Positions 19,367-30,277 of a stretch of DNA of 64,000 nucleotides are shown here, piece after piece. Source of the DNA: Bacteroidales bacterium (lineage in GTDB: Bacteria; Bacteroidota; Bacteroidia; Bacteroidales; F082); the NCBI GenBank assembly GCA_028704385.1, contig JAQVLA010000014.1, positions 1-64,000 of the forward strand, read 5' to 3'. The position numbers and the translations under genes are program-made. Each line of letters begins with the position of its first letter. The first letter of the stretch is position 1. The notes under the pieces are model-generated. The model had not been told where the DNA came from. It made no database searches and worked only from the letters and a program-made list of their open reading frames with translations.

Positions 19367-22300
19367 ATGAAGCCCACTTATAAGGAATACAAGCAGCTGG
19401 ATTTAAAACAAATAGGTGACGAAATCCGTGAATTTTGGGAGCAGGAAAACATCTTCAAAAAAAGCCTCGACACCCGACGGGGCAACGAAGCCTTTGTGTT
19501 TTATGAAGGTCCACCTTCTGCCAACGGCATTCCTGGAATCCATCATGTTATGGCACGTGCCATCAAAGATATTTTTTGTCGTTATCAAACCCTTAAAGGA
19601 AAATTTGTGGACCGTAAAGCTGGCTGGGATACTCACGGCTTGCCGGTTGAGATTGGCGTAGAAAAAAGTCTGGGAATTACAAAAGAAGATATCGGCAATA
19701 AAATCACTGTTGAAGATTATAACAAAGCCTGCCGCACCGAAGTGATGAAATACAAGGATCTTTGGGACGAACTCACCAAAGCGATGGGCTATTGGGTTGA
19801 TCTGGACCACCCATACATCACTTTCGACAACAAATACATCGAAACAGTATGGTACCTGCTTTCTAAACTTTATGAGAAAGATCTGCTTTACAAAGGTTAT
19901 ACCATACAACCTTATTCGCCTGCTGCCGGCACCGGGCTTAGCACACATGAACTCAACCAGCCCGGATGCTATCGGGATGTGAAAGATACTTCGGCCACCG
20001 CACAGTTCAAAGTTATTCGCAATGAAAAAACAACTTTTATCAAAGCTGAAAGCGATATTCCTCTTTATTTCCTGGCCTGGACCACCACACCCTGGACTTT
20101 GCCTTCGAACACCGCGCTGGCTGTTGGTTCTAAAATTGACTATCAGCTCATAAAGTCCTTTAATCCTTACACTGGAGAACCAGTTCAGCTCATCATGGCC
20201 AAAGACCTTGTGAATGCTTATTTCGACCCTTCGATGAAAGACGTTGAACTGTCAACCTACAAAAACGGTGACAAAAAAATTCCATTTGTCATCCTGGATG
20301 AATTCAAAGGCGAACATCTTAAAGATATTCATTATGAGCAACTTATACCGTGGGTAAAACCTATGGGAGACGCTTTTAGGGTGATCACCGGTGATTTCGT
20401 TACTACCGAAGACGGAACCGGAATCGTGCATATTGCTCCAACATTTGGTGCTGATGACGATCGGGTGGCCAAACAATCGGGTATAGTGCCACTTATACTT
20501 CTGGATAAAGAAGGCATGCGCAGACCCATGGTTGACTTGCGTGGCTGTTTTTTCCGTATCGAAGATCTGGATGATGATTTTGTGAAAAACTTCGTCAATT
20601 CCAATCTTTACAGTGAGTATGCAGGCCGGCCAGTGAAAAATGAATACGATAGCAATCTTGCAGCCGATGCCCCATCGCTGGATGTGGATATTGCTGTAAT
20701 GCTAAAAAAGGAAAACAAAGCCTTCCGTATCGAAAAGTTTACCCACAGTTACCCGCATTGCTGGCGAACCGATAAGCCTGTGCTTTATTATCCGCTGGAT
20801 AGTTGGTTTATTCGTACCACAGCCTTCAAGGAACGAATGCTCCAACTTAACAGCACCATCAACTGGAAGCCTAAATCAACAGGTGAAGGTCGCTTTGGCA
20901 ACTGGCTCGAAAACCTGGTTGACTGGAACCTTTCACGCTCAAGATTTTGGGGAGTGCCTTTGCCAATCTGGACCACTGAGGACCGCACCGAACAACGCAT
21001 CATTAGCTCTGCTGCCGAACTGAAAACCGCCATTGACGAAGCCATTGAAGCCGGCCTTATGCAAAACAATCCGTTGGAACAATATGACAAGAATGATTTC
21101 AGTGCCGAAAATTATGCTCGTTTCGACCTGCACCGGCCTTATGTTGACAAAATCGTACTGCTGAGTAAAAGCGGCAATCCCATGTATCGCGAACCCGATT
21201 TGATCGATGTGTGGTTCGATTCGGGAGCCATGCCCTATGCGCAACTGCATTATCCTTTTGAAAACAAGGAATTGTTTGAAAAGAATTTCCCGGCCGACTT
21301 TATTGCCGAAGGCGTTGATCAAACCCGCGGTTGGTTCTTTACACTACATGCCATCGCTGCCATGCTCTTCGATTCGGTTGCCTACAAAACTGTTGTTTCA
21401 AATGGCCTGGTGCTTGATAAAAACGGCAACAAAATGTCGAAACGTTTGGGCAATGCCGTTGATCCCTTCGAAACCATCAACAAATACGGACCGGACGCCA
21501 CGCGCTGGTATATGATCACCAATGCACAACCCTGGGATAATCTGAAGTTCGACTTAAATGGCCTGGATGAAGTGCGCCGCAAATTCTTCGGGACGCTATA
21601 TAATACCTACGCCTTCTTTGCGCTTTATGCCAATATTGACGGATTCTGTTACAAAGAAGATGACATCCCTCATCATGAACGTCCTGAAATTGACCGATGG
21701 ATTTTGTCTGAACTTAACTCGCTGATATTGATTGTGGACGAATCATTGGAGCAATACGAACCCACACGGGCTGGCAGGGCTATTCAGGATTTTGTGGATG
21801 AGCATCTGAGCAATTGGTATGTGCGACTTTCGCGCAGAAGATTTTGGAAAGGCCAATATACACACGATAAAATCTCGGCTTACCAAACGCTTTATACTTG
21901 TTTGGATACCATTGCAAGACTGATGTCGCCCATTGCACCTTTCTTTAGCGAAAAACTTTATCTTGATCTGAACGACGTTAGCAATAAAGACCAGCATGAA
22001 AGTGTGCATCTTACTCTCTTTCCTGTAGCAGATTCAACTCTGATTGACAAAGACCTTGAAGAACGCATGCAAATGGCTCAACAAATCTCCTCAATGGTGC
22101 TATCGTTGCGAAAAAAATCAAATATCAGGGTGAGGCAACCACTAAATAAAATTATGGTGCCTGTATATAATGCTGCCATGCAGCAACAACTTGACAAAGT
22201 TGCCGATCTGATACTCTCGGAAGTCAATGTGAAAACCATAGAATATCTTGGAGAAGAAACCAGTATGCTGGTCAAGAAAATAAAACCAAACTTTAAAAGT

Positions 22301-22798
22301 CTGGGGCCAAAATACGGTAAGTTGATGAAACAGATTGCCGGAGTTTTTGCGACATTTAGCCAGGATGACATACGCGATTTTGAAAAAAACAAAGGAACAC
22401 AACTGCAGATTGACGGACAGGAAGTTGTATTGGATTTGACTGATGCCGAAATACTTACAGAAGACATCCCGGGATGGATGGTAAGCACTCAGGATATGCT
22501 CACAGTAGCACTTGACATTACCATTACACCACAACTGGCTGATGAAGGCCTTGCCCGCGAACTCATCAACAGGGTTCAAAACATGCGGAAAGATCAGGGA
22601 TTGGAAGTCACTGATAAGATAATTCTTAGTATCGAAAACAATAGTTCTGTGCGCCTGGCCGTTGAACAGTTTAAGGAATATATTTGTTCAGAAACATTGG
22701 CACAACTCGAATGGGTGGATACGAATACTGCTGTCCATTTTACAGAAGTTGAACTAATTGATAACATGAATGTTAAACTAAATATACACAAAGCTTAA
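19367..22798 (+). CDS. ileS: isoleucyl-tRNA synthetase
   Basis: A 1143-residue class Ia aminoacyl-tRNA synthetase that charges tRNA-Ile. The HIGH-equivalent is PGIHHVM within GPPSANGIPGIHHVMARAIKD (about 48-68). WTTTPWTLPSNTALAVG marks the editing domain (about 240). DVWFDSGAMPY and NKMSKRLGN (KMSKS loop, about 690) close the catalytic site. Length and motif style match the eukaryote-like IleS class found in Bacteroidota, which has a long C-terminal extension and lacks the Cys4 zinc module of E. coli IleS. That class is typically poorly inhibited by mupirocin. The downstream neighbours are a dksA-like gene and lspA. Confidence 0.96.
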   Translation: MKPTYKEYKQLDLKQIGDEIREFWEQENIFKKSLDTRRGNEAFVFYEGPPSANGIPGIHHVMARAIKDIFCRYQTLKGKFVDRKAGWDTHGLPVEIGVEKSLGITKEDIGNKITVEDYNKACRTEVMKYKDLWDELTKAMGYWVDLDHPYITFDNKYIETVWYLLSKLYEKDLLYKGYTIQPYSPAAGTGLSTHELNQPGCYRDVKDTSATAQFKVIRNEKTTFIKAESDIPLYFLAWTTTPWTLPSNTALAVGSKIDYQLIKSFNPYTGEPVQLIMAKDLVNAYFDPSMKDVELSTYKNGDKKIPFVILDEFKGEHLKDIHYEQLIPWVKPMGDAFRVITGDFVTTEDGTGIVHIAPTFGADDDRVAKQSGIVPLILLDKEGMRRPMVDLRGCFFRIEDLDDDFVKNFVNSNLYSEYAGRPVKNEYDSNLAADAPSLDVDIAVMLKKENKAFRIEKFTHSYPHCWRTDKPVLYYPLDSWFIRTTAFKERMLQLNSTINWKPKSTGEGRFGNWLENLVDWNLSRSRFWGVPLPIWTTEDRTEQRIISSAAELKTAIDEAIEAGLMQNNPLEQYDKNDFSAENYARFDLHRPYVDKIVLLSKSGNPMYREPDLIDVWFDSGAMPYAQLHYPFENKELFEKNFPADFIAEGVDQTRGWFFTLHAIAAMLFDSVAYKTVVSNGLVLDKNGNKMSKRLGNAVDPFETINKYGPDATRWYMITNAQPWDNLKFDLNGLDEVRRKFFGTLYNTYAFFALYANIDGFCYKEDDIPHHERPEIDRWILSELNSLILIVDESLEQYEPTRAGRAIQDFVDEHLSNWYVRLSRRRFWKGQYTHDKISAYQTLYTCLDTIARLMSPIAPFFSEKLYLDLNDVSNKDQHESVHLTLFPVADSTLIDKDLEERMQMAQQISSMVLSLRKKSNIRVRQPLNKIMVPVYNAAMQQQLDKVADLILSEVNVKTIEYLGEETSMLVKKIKPNFKSLGPKYGKLMKQIAGVFATFSQDDIRDFEKNKGTQLQIDGQEVVLDLTDAEILTEDIPGWMVSTQDMLTVALDITITPQLADEGLARELINRVQNMRKDQGLEVTDKIILSIENNSSVRLAVEQFKEYICSETLAQLEWVDTNTAVHFTEVELIDNMNVKLNIHKA

Positions 22799-22808
22799 CA
22801 GCTTTTTT
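22790..22808 (+). terminator. weak intrinsic terminator after ileS
   Basis: AAAGC (22790-22794) pairs with GCTTT (22801-22805) across a 6-base loop and runs into eight T's. The stem is only 5 bp and overlaps the ileS stop codon, so efficiency would be modest. Confidence 0.35.
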
Positions 22809-22905
22809 TTGAAAAGATTACACTAATTCAGAGTATTTACCTTATATTTATACCGGAATAAAACCTTATGCGTAAGGGAGGTAGATAACTAAACACTTTA
22901 TAGTT

Positions 22906-23319
22906 ATGAAAGAGCAAGAGAAAATTCAGAATACAGAATCAAAAAAGAATCGCTATTCTGATGAGGAGCTGGAAGAGTTCAGAGATATTATTTTGAATAA
23001 ACTGGAAAAAGCAAAATCCGATCTTAAATTACTTACAGAAGCTATTTCTACAGGTGATGAAAACGGTACGGACGACACTTCTCCTACATTCAAAGTATTA
23101 GAAGAAGGCTATCAGGTGCTGTCGAAAGAGGAAAACGGAAGGCTTGCTGCCCGCCAGCAAAAGTTTATCAACAACCTTGAGAATGCCTTGATACGCATCG
23201 AAAACAAAACTTATGGCATTTGCAGGGTTACCGGCAAACTCATTCCCAAAGAACGTTTGCGTATCGTACCCCATGCAACCCTAAGCATTGAGGCTAAACT
23301 TCAACAACCAAGAGCTTGA
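22906..23319 (+). CDS. TraR/DksA family protein with degenerate zinc finger
   Basis: A 137-residue DksA-type protein. A long helical hairpin (about 18-98) is followed by the finger region TYGICRVTGKLIPKERLRIVPHATLS (about 102-127). Only one cysteine (Cys106) remains where DksA has four, so zinc binding in the normal way is unlikely, while the flanking PKERL and PHATLSI are well kept. DksA-like proteins insert into the RNA polymerase secondary channel and modulate initiation, often with ppGpp. Residues TGDENGTDDTSP at the helical tip would hold the acidic tip residues. It lies between ileS and lspA on the same strand. Confidence 0.8.
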   Translation: MKEQEKIQNTESKKNRYSDEELEEFRDIILNKLEKAKSDLKLLTEAISTGDENGTDDTSPTFKVLEEGYQVLSKEENGRLAARQQKFINNLENALIRIENKTYGICRVTGKLIPKERLRIVPHATLSIEAKLQQPRA

Positions 23320-23412
23320 ATCAAAGGGTACATTGGATTAGTCACATTTCAAAATAAAAAACCAGCATCCCTTTTTAAGTCAAATTAACAATTTAGATTT
23401 AAGAAGGGATAA

Positions 23413-24054
23413 ATGCTTCATGTAAAAAAACATTCCACCTTGAAAAAGCCCTTACTCATTGTTTTTTTGGTTTTATTGCTAGATCAGGCACTTAAGTTTT
23501 ATATTAAACTGAACATGACCATCGGGCAGGAGATTCTCATTACCGATTGGTTTATCATACATTTTACTGAGAACAATGGAATGGCTTTTGGGTTTGAATT
23601 TGCAGGTGAATGGGGCAAGCTGGCTTTAAGTATTTTCAGGATACTGGCTGTGATAGCTATTTTTATTTATCTGGTGATCCTAAGCCGAAAAAAAACACGC
23701 GCAGGGGCAATCTTTGGTTTGTCAATGATTATGGCAGGTGCACTTGGCAATATTATCGACAGTGCCTTTTATGGATTAATTTTCAGTGCCAGCAGTTATC
23801 ATACCGTGGCCACTTTGCTTCCTGAAGCAGGAGGTTATGCCAGTTTCTTGCATGGAAAAGTGGTTGATATGTTTTATTTTCCCTTATTAATCTTAAATCA
23901 GGCAGAAGCACCCGCATGGATACCTGATTTTATTTTTGGAAATGATGGTTATTTTATCTTTTTCCGACCTGTTTTCAACATTGCCGATGCCGCCATCACA
24001 ACAGGTGTATTGTGGCTCTTGCTTTTTGAACGCAATTTTTTGAAAGGTCACTAA
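23413..24054 (+). CDS. lspA: lipoprotein signal peptidase (signal peptidase II)
   Basis: A 213-residue inner-membrane aspartyl protease with four hydrophobic helices. Catalytic motifs are present: NNGMAFGF, GALGNIIDS (first catalytic Asp) and VFNIADAAIT (second catalytic Asp). VVDMFYFPL is also conserved. It removes signal peptides from lipidated prolipoproteins and is needed for the lipoproteins predicted elsewhere in this window. The length, slightly above E. coli LspA, and the long loop between helices 3 and 4 are usual for Bacteroidota. Confidence 0.93.
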   Translation: MLHVKKHSTLKKPLLIVFLVLLLDQALKFYIKLNMTIGQEILITDWFIIHFTENNGMAFGFEFAGEWGKLALSIFRILAVIAIFIYLVILSRKKTRAGAIFGLSMIMAGALGNIIDSAFYGLIFSASSYHTVATLLPEAGGYASFLHGKVVDMFYFPLLILNQAEAPAWIPDFIFGNDGYFIFFRPVFNIADAAITTGVLWLLLFERNFLKGH

Positions 24055-24112
24055 ATCATAAGCTTCATTTTTTGCAAAAAACCAGCATTTTACCCTATTT
24101 AAAACGAATTGA

Positions 24113-25675
<1,563 letters not shown>

Positions 25676-25690
25676 TTCTAATTTTCTGCT

Positions 25691-25927
25691 ATGAAACTAG
25701 AAGTTATCACACCCGACACCACCTTGTTTGAAGGAGAAGTGGAGCTGGTTCAGCTTCCCGGATTGGATGGATTATTTGAAATACTGAATAACCACGCACC
25801 TATGATTGCTGCACTGGGAAAAGGCCGAATCAAGTTTCAGCAAAGCGATCGCAAGGATCAGTTCCTGGAAATCAATGGTGGCGTACTTGAGGTGTTGCAC
25901 AACAAAGTACTGGTGTTGGCAGAATAA
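25691..25927 (+). CDS. atpC: ATP synthase F1 subunit epsilon, short form
   Basis: A 78-residue epsilon subunit consisting only of the N-terminal beta-sandwich: MKLEVITPDTTLFEGEVELVQLPGLDGLFEILNNHAPMIAALGKG and a final GGVLEVLHNKVLVLAE. The C-terminal two-helix domain that inhibits ATP hydrolysis in E. coli (139 residues in total) is absent. The stop codon is followed directly by a strong terminator, so no frameshifted helical domain is hidden downstream. The short form is common in Bacteroidota. Confidence 0.93.
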   Translation: MKLEVITPDTTLFEGEVELVQLPGLDGLFEILNNHAPMIAALGKGRIKFQQSDRKDQFLEINGGVLEVLHNKVLVLAE

Positions 25928-25941
25928 TAAAGAAAGCATAC

Positions 25942-25985
25942 AAAAAAGCCGGCTCTGTATATTACATGGCCGGCTTTATTTTTCT
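25942..25985. terminator. bidirectional intrinsic terminator between atpC and ferritin
   Basis: AAAGCCGGC (25945-25953) pairs perfectly with GCCGGCTTT (25969-25977). The loop contains a further TGTA/TACA pairing. The stem is followed by ATTTTTCTT on the plus strand and by TTTTTTG on the minus strand. It ends atpDC transcripts on + and the ferritin transcript on -. Confidence 0.85.
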
Positions 25986-26001
25986 TAAAAGAGGCTGTTT
26001 T

Positions 26002-26517
26002 CTATACAGCTGACGGACTTGGTGCCGCAGCTGTCATTGCTTCCAGCTCTTTATCGATGTGGAACATACCACCTTTTTGGTCGCCAACCAGATTGAGCTT
26101 ATCCAGGATAGTGCTCATGGTGCTTTCTTCTTCAATCTGCTCGTTGATATACCATTGCAGGAAGTTTCCGGTTGTAAAATCTTTTTCTTCCAGGGTGATC
26201 GCATACACATCGTTGATCGATTCAGTGATGTACTGTTCGTGTTTCATCACTTTCTGAAACACATCAACCAGGGAATTATAGCTGGCTTCGGGTGTTTCCA
26301 ACGCGCCAATCACAGCCTTTCCGCCACGATCATTTACATAATGAACAAGCTTAAGCTGATGCATGCGTTCTTCATCCGACTGGCGATACAGGAAAGCAGC
26401 CGCTCCTGGATATCCGTTTGCTTCGCACCAGATGGCCATTGCCAGATAAATCCTTGACGAATGTTCTTCTTTTAAAATTTGTGCATTTAATGCATCTTCA
26501 ACTTTTTTCTTTAACAT
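26002..26517 (-). CDS. ftnA: bacterial non-heme ferritin
   Basis: A 171-residue four-helix ferritin subunit. Iron-centre residues are visible in ILKEEHSSRIYLAM (Glu17/Glu18, Tyr25), SDEERMHQLKL (about 47-57, Glu50 and His53) and FLQWYINEQIEEE (Gln/Glu near 127-130). It oxidises Fe(II) and stores it as a mineral core in the cytoplasm. It is located between the two ATP synthase halves, 72 bases after the atpG end on the same strand. The C terminus ends in an Ala/Pro/Ser tail that is probably disordered. Confidence 0.92.
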   Translation of the reverse strand: MLKKKVEDALNAQILKEEHSSRIYLAMAIWCEANGYPGAAAFLYRQSDEERMHQLKLVHYVNDRGGKAVIGALETPEASYNSLVDVFQKVMKHEQYITESINDVYAITLEEKDFTTGNFLQWYINEQIEEESTMSTILDKLNLVGDQKGGMFHIDKELEAMTAAAPSPSAV

Positions 26518-26589
26518 AACTTTCGAGTTTTAGTAATAAAACAACTTAACTCCCTGCCAGGTTCATTCTAAATTATTTCTTAACCCATT

Positions 26590-27474
26590 TTAACCATTCA
26601 GGGCGTTGGCTCCACCAACAATTTCAAGGATTTCGTTTGTGATGGCAGCCTGACGGGCTTTGTTATAACTTAATTTCAGGTCCTTAAGTAATTCTGTAGC
26701 GTTATCAGTGGCTTTATGCATGGCAGTCATTCGTGCACCATGTTCGGAGGCAAAGCTGTCGAGCAACATTTTGTAAACCTGAATTTTTAATGTTTTAGGA
26801 ATCAGTTCATCCAAAATTTCATCCTTGCCGGGTTCGAAGATGTAGTCCACACCTTCGGGCTGTTTGATTTCATCATTCACAGGCATTTCGACCGGAAGAA
26901 ACTGTTCGTGGATCAAAAGCTGTGTGGCTGCATTCTTGAATTGGTTATACACAAATATGATCTGATCAAATACGCCTGCCACAAAAACGTCCATCAATTC
27001 TTGCGCAATGGGAACTACCTCAGTAAAAACAAGGTTATCAAATACAGCATGATTGGCTTTATAAATGCTGAATTTCCGACTTTTAAAGAAATCTTCTCCT
27101 TTTTTACCAATACAAAAAACTTTCAGATTTCCTGCCTTATGCTGGGCTTCATAGTCTTCGTTGATCAACTTCACAGTTGCCCGAATCACATTCGTATTGA
27201 AAGCACCGCACAAGCCGCGATTTGATGTTACAGGCACAAGCAAAATCTTTTCGGCTGGCCTTACCACCGCATACTTATTATCGTCAGCCTGCTCAACGCT
27301 TCGATTCAAATCCTGCATCAATTCCTGCAGTTTGGCTGCATAAGGCCGCATGGTCGTAATCGCATTTTGAGCGCGGCGCAATTTGGAAGCAGCCACCATT
27401 TTCATTGCACTGGTGATTTGCTTTGTCGAGTTGACGGACTCAATACGTGTTCTTACTTCTTTTAAATTGGCCAT
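26590..27474 (-). CDS. atpG: ATP synthase F1 subunit gamma
   Basis: A 294-residue central stalk subunit. N-terminal NLKEVRTRIESVNSTKQITSAMKMVAASKLRRAQ and C-terminal RMTAMHKATDNATELLKDLKLSYNKARQAAITNEILEIVGGANAL (each recognisable as the coiled-coil helices) flank the Rossmann-like part with SNRGLCGAFNTNV. It rotates with the c-ring and drives the beta catalytic cycle. Last gene of the atpBEFHAG operon, 33 bases after atpA. Confidence 0.96.
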   Translation of the reverse strand: MANLKEVRTRIESVNSTKQITSAMKMVAASKLRRAQNAITTMRPYAAKLQELMQDLNRSVEQADDNKYAVVRPAEKILLVPVTSNRGLCGAFNTNVIRATVKLINEDYEAQHKAGNLKVFCIGKKGEDFFKSRKFSIYKANHAVFDNLVFTEVVPIAQELMDVFVAGVFDQIIFVYNQFKNAATQLLIHEQFLPVEMPVNDEIKQPEGVDYIFEPGKDEILDELIPKTLKIQVYKMLLDSFASEHGARMTAMHKATDNATELLKDLKLSYNKARQAAITNEILEIVGGANALNG

Positions 27475-27507
27475 CCTTTGAATGGTTTATTTTTGATGCT
27501 CTATGGA

Positions 27508-29091
27508 CTATTTTTCGTACGTAGCCGCAATATCAGCTGCTACCTTACTCAATTTTTTAACTATTTCATCGGTGTATTTTCCTGCCTTCAGATCGTTCAA
27601 TACGTCTTTATGATGCTCTTCGAGCTGATGCAGGAAGGTATCCTGAAAATCATTTACTTTATTTACCGGCACTTTTCTGAGCATATTTTGTGTTCCACAG
27701 AAAATGATTGCCACCTGATTTTCCACCTTCATTGGCGAATATTGAGGCTGCTTGAGGATCTCCACATTGCGGCGACCTTTGTCCAAAACCGCCATTGTAG
27801 CAGCATCCAGATCGGAACCAAACTTCGAAAAAGCTTCCAGCTCACGAAACTGCGCCTGATCGAGTTTCAAGGTACCTGCAACCTTTTTCATGGATTTAAT
27901 CTGTGCATTACCTCCCACACGCGATACCGAGATACCCACATTAATTGCTGGCCGGATTCCGGCATTAAATAGATTGGTTTCGAGGAAGATCTGTCCGTCA
28001 GTAATGGAGATCACATTGGTGGGGATATAAGCCGAAACGTCGCCCGCCTGTGTTTCAATAACCGGAAGAGCTGTAAGCGATCCGCCACCTTTCACCATAG
28101 GTTTGATGCTTTCGGGCAGGTCGTTCATGTTTTGGGCGATCTCGTCCGAGTTGATTATCTTGGCAGCACGTTCGAGCAGACGTGAATGGAGATAAAATAC
28201 ATCACCAGGATATGCTTCGCGTCCCGGTGGACGACGTAATAGCAGCGAAACTTCGCGATAAGCCACTGCCTGCTTGGAGAGGTCGTCATAAATCACCAAT
28301 GCCGGACGTCCTGTATCGCGGAAAAACTCTCCTATTGCGGCACCTGCAAAAGGTGCATAAAACTGCATGGCAGCCGGATCGGAGGCTGTTGCCGAGATTA
28401 CCACACTATAAGGCATGGCACCATTATCTTCGAGTGTTTTTACGATTTGAGCAACAGTGGATCCCTTTTGTCCAATAGCTACATAGATACAATAAACTGG
28501 CTCACCTCTATCGTAAAACTCTTTTTGATTCAGGATGGCATCAATAGCAATCGCTGTCTTTCCGGTCTGGCGGTCGCCGATGATCAGCTCGCGTTGACCA
28601 CGTCCGATTGGGATCATGGCATCGATGGCCTTGATACCCGTTTGAAGTGGTTCGTTAACCGGTTGTCTGAAAATTACACCAGGAGCTTTACGTTCGAGAG
28701 GCATCTCAAAGGTTTCACCGCTTATGTCGCCCTTTCCATCAATAGGTTCGCCCAGTGTATTGATTACACGGCCCAGCATCCCTTCACCTACTTTAAGTGA
28801 AGCAATGCGACCCGTGCGTTTTACGGTATCGCCTTCATTGATATCTTCGCTGTCGCCCAAAAGCACCACCCCTACGTTGTCCTCTTCGAGGTTGAGTACA
28901 ATGCCCATCAGGCCATTTTTTTCAAATTCAACAAGCTCGCCCGATTCGGCATTTCCCATACCATAAACACGGGCAATGCCATCGCCGATCTGTAGAACAG
29001 AACCTACTTCTTCCAATACGGCATCGGTTTTGAATCCGGCCAGTTCCTGACGTAGAATCGCTGATACTTCTGCGGGTTTTATAGTTGCCAT
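27508..29091 (-). CDS. atpA: ATP synthase F1 subunit alpha
   Basis: A 527-residue non-catalytic nucleotide-binding F1 subunit. [15 protein letters not shown] (about 170) is the P-loop. [29 protein letters not shown] and [37 protein letters not shown] are family landmarks. The region after residue 190 shows a small insertion ([21 protein letters not shown]) typical of this phylum. It sits between atpH (18 bases upstream) and atpG. Confidence 0.97.
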   Translation of the reverse strand: MATIKPAEVSAILRQELAGFKTDAVLEEVGSVLQIGDGIARVYGMGNAESGELVEFEKNGLMGIVLNLEEDNVGVVLLGDSEDINEGDTVKRTGRIASLKVGEGMLGRVINTLGEPIDGKGDISGETFEMPLERKAPGVIFRQPVNEPLQTGIKAIDAMIPIGRGQRELIIGDRQTGKTAIAIDAILNQKEFYDRGEPVYCIYVAIGQKGSTVAQIVKTLEDNGAMPYSVVISATASDPAAMQFYAPFAGAAIGEFFRDTGRPALVIYDDLSKQAVAYREVSLLLRRPPGREAYPGDVFYLHSRLLERAAKIINSDEIAQNMNDLPESIKPMVKGGGSLTALPVIETQAGDVSAYIPTNVISITDGQIFLETNLFNAGIRPAINVGISVSRVGGNAQIKSMKKVAGTLKLDQAQFRELEAFSKFGSDLDAATMAVLDKGRRNVEILKQPQYSPMKVENQVAIIFCGTQNMLRKVPVNKVNDFQDTFLHQLEEHHKDVLNDLKAGKYTDEIVKKLSKVAADIAATYEK

Positions 29092-29109
29092 AATTCCGTT
29101 ATTGTTGCG

Positions 29110-29667
29110 TTAAAATCCTTTTATAAATAAGTTTTTATCAAATTCTTTATGAAGCCTTGAGATGACCTTGCTGATGCTGGCATCGTACTGATAATCCTGC
29201 ATTCGTAGTTTAAATCCTCCAATAATTTCAGGATCAATTTTTTGCTGCAACTGCAAAGTCTTTTGTGTACGTGCTTCCATTACTTTCAACATTTTGCTGC
29301 TCAATGTCCCATCAATGGCTGAAGCAGTTGTTACCTCAACGATTGCAATATTTTTGTATTCGAGATAACTTTCATAAAACTGCTGTGCAATATCATGTAT
29401 TTGTTCTTCACGACCTTTGCGAATAAGGATATCCAGAAAAGCCTGACTTCTTTTGTCAATTTTCCCTTCGAACACCTTTTTTATGACCGCATTTTTGCGA
29501 ACAGGCGGAATCACCGGGCTTGCCATCATGCGTCTGAGTGGTCTGTTTTCGGTCATTACATCAGCCACCAGCTTCATATCATCCTTAACAGCTTCCAGCT
29601 TTCCGTCTTCAACGGCAAGATCAAAAAGTGCTTTGGCGTATCTTCTGGCCAGTAGAATGTTTTTCAT
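29110..29667 (-). CDS. atpH: ATP synthase F1 subunit delta
   Basis: A 185-residue delta (OSCP) subunit linking the F1 alpha subunits to the peripheral stalk. RYAKALFDLAVEDGKLEAVKDDM at the N terminus and DPEIIGGFKLRMQDYQYDASISKVISRLHKEF at the C terminus are the family signatures. It sits in the usual order after atpF, 27 bases on. Confidence 0.93.
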   Translation of the reverse strand: MKNILLARRYAKALFDLAVEDGKLEAVKDDMKLVADVMTENRPLRRMMASPVIPPVRKNAVIKKVFEGKIDKRSQAFLDILIRKGREEQIHDIAQQFYESYLEYKNIAIVEVTTASAIDGTLSSKMLKVMEARTQKTLQLQQKIDPEIIGGFKLRMQDYQYDASISKVISRLHKEFDKNLFIKGF

Positions 29668-29694
29668 CTTAATATTGATTTTGCTCGTGGCGAA

Positions 29695-30189
29695 TTAGTT
29701 CAACTGTTTATCATCAATCAGCTTTTCGATATAGGCCTTTTGGGCATCGGACGATTTCATTTTTTCGCGCAAAACCATTTCTGCAATATCAATGGAAATT
29801 TCTGCAATCTGATTTTTGATGTCGGTAATGGCTGCTTTACGCTCATTCTCGATACGCACCTTCGCATTTTCAACAATCCGATCAGCTTCATCATTGGCTT
29901 TCAGACGGGCTTCATCCAGCATTTTATCGCGCAATTTGCGGGCTTCCATCATCAGCTGGTCTCGTTCTTCCTTTGCTTTTTTAAGCAAGGCTTCATTATC
30001 TATTTGAAGCTTTTTCATTTCTTCATGTGCACGATCGGCTGCCAGAAGTGCTTCTTCAATATGTTTTTCGCGGTCTTTAAGTGCCTGAATAATAGTCGGC
30101 CAGGCAAACTTCTTCAGGATGAAGAAAACCGCTCCAAAGGCCAGGGTCATCCAAAAAATCAGTCCAAATCCGGGATTTACAAGTTCCAT
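29695..30189 (-). CDS. atpF: ATP synthase Fo subunit b
   Basis: A 164-residue peripheral stalk subunit. One N-terminal membrane helix (about 7-27, GLIFWMTLAFGAVFFILKKFAWP) leads into a long charged amphipathic helix (about 30-155) that dimerises and reaches F1. It is separated from atpE by 88 bases containing a strong hairpin, an unusually long gap in an otherwise tight operon. Confidence 0.94.
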   Translation of the reverse strand: MELVNPGFGLIFWMTLAFGAVFFILKKFAWPTIIQALKDREKHIEEALLAADRAHEEMKKLQIDNEALLKKAKEERDQLMMEARKLRDKMLDEARLKANDEADRIVENAKVRIENERKAAITDIKNQIAEISIDIAEMVLREKMKSSDAQKAYIEKLIDDKQLN

Positions 30190-30227
30190 CTGTTATTTTT
30201 GTTAAGCATTAATACACCTAATGAAAT

Positions 30228-30264
30228 AAAAACCCGACTTTGCAACCAACCGTTGCAAAGTCGG
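30228..30264 (-). terminator. intercistronic terminator-like hairpin between atpE and atpF
   Basis: CCGACTTTGCAAC (30234-30246) and GTTGCAAAGTCGG (30252-30264) form a perfect 13-bp stem with a 5-base loop. On the transcribed minus strand the stem is followed by GGTTTTTATTT, a U tract. It lies inside the operon, after the c-subunit gene, so it may terminate a fraction of transcripts or protect the 3' end of an atpBE message. Confidence 0.75.
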
Positions 30265-30277
30265 ATAAAAGTAGCTG

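Noticed and set aside
24068..24081. TTTTTTGCAAAAAA palindrome after lspA
   Set aside because: Low-complexity A/T palindrome without GC stem; not a credible terminator or operator.
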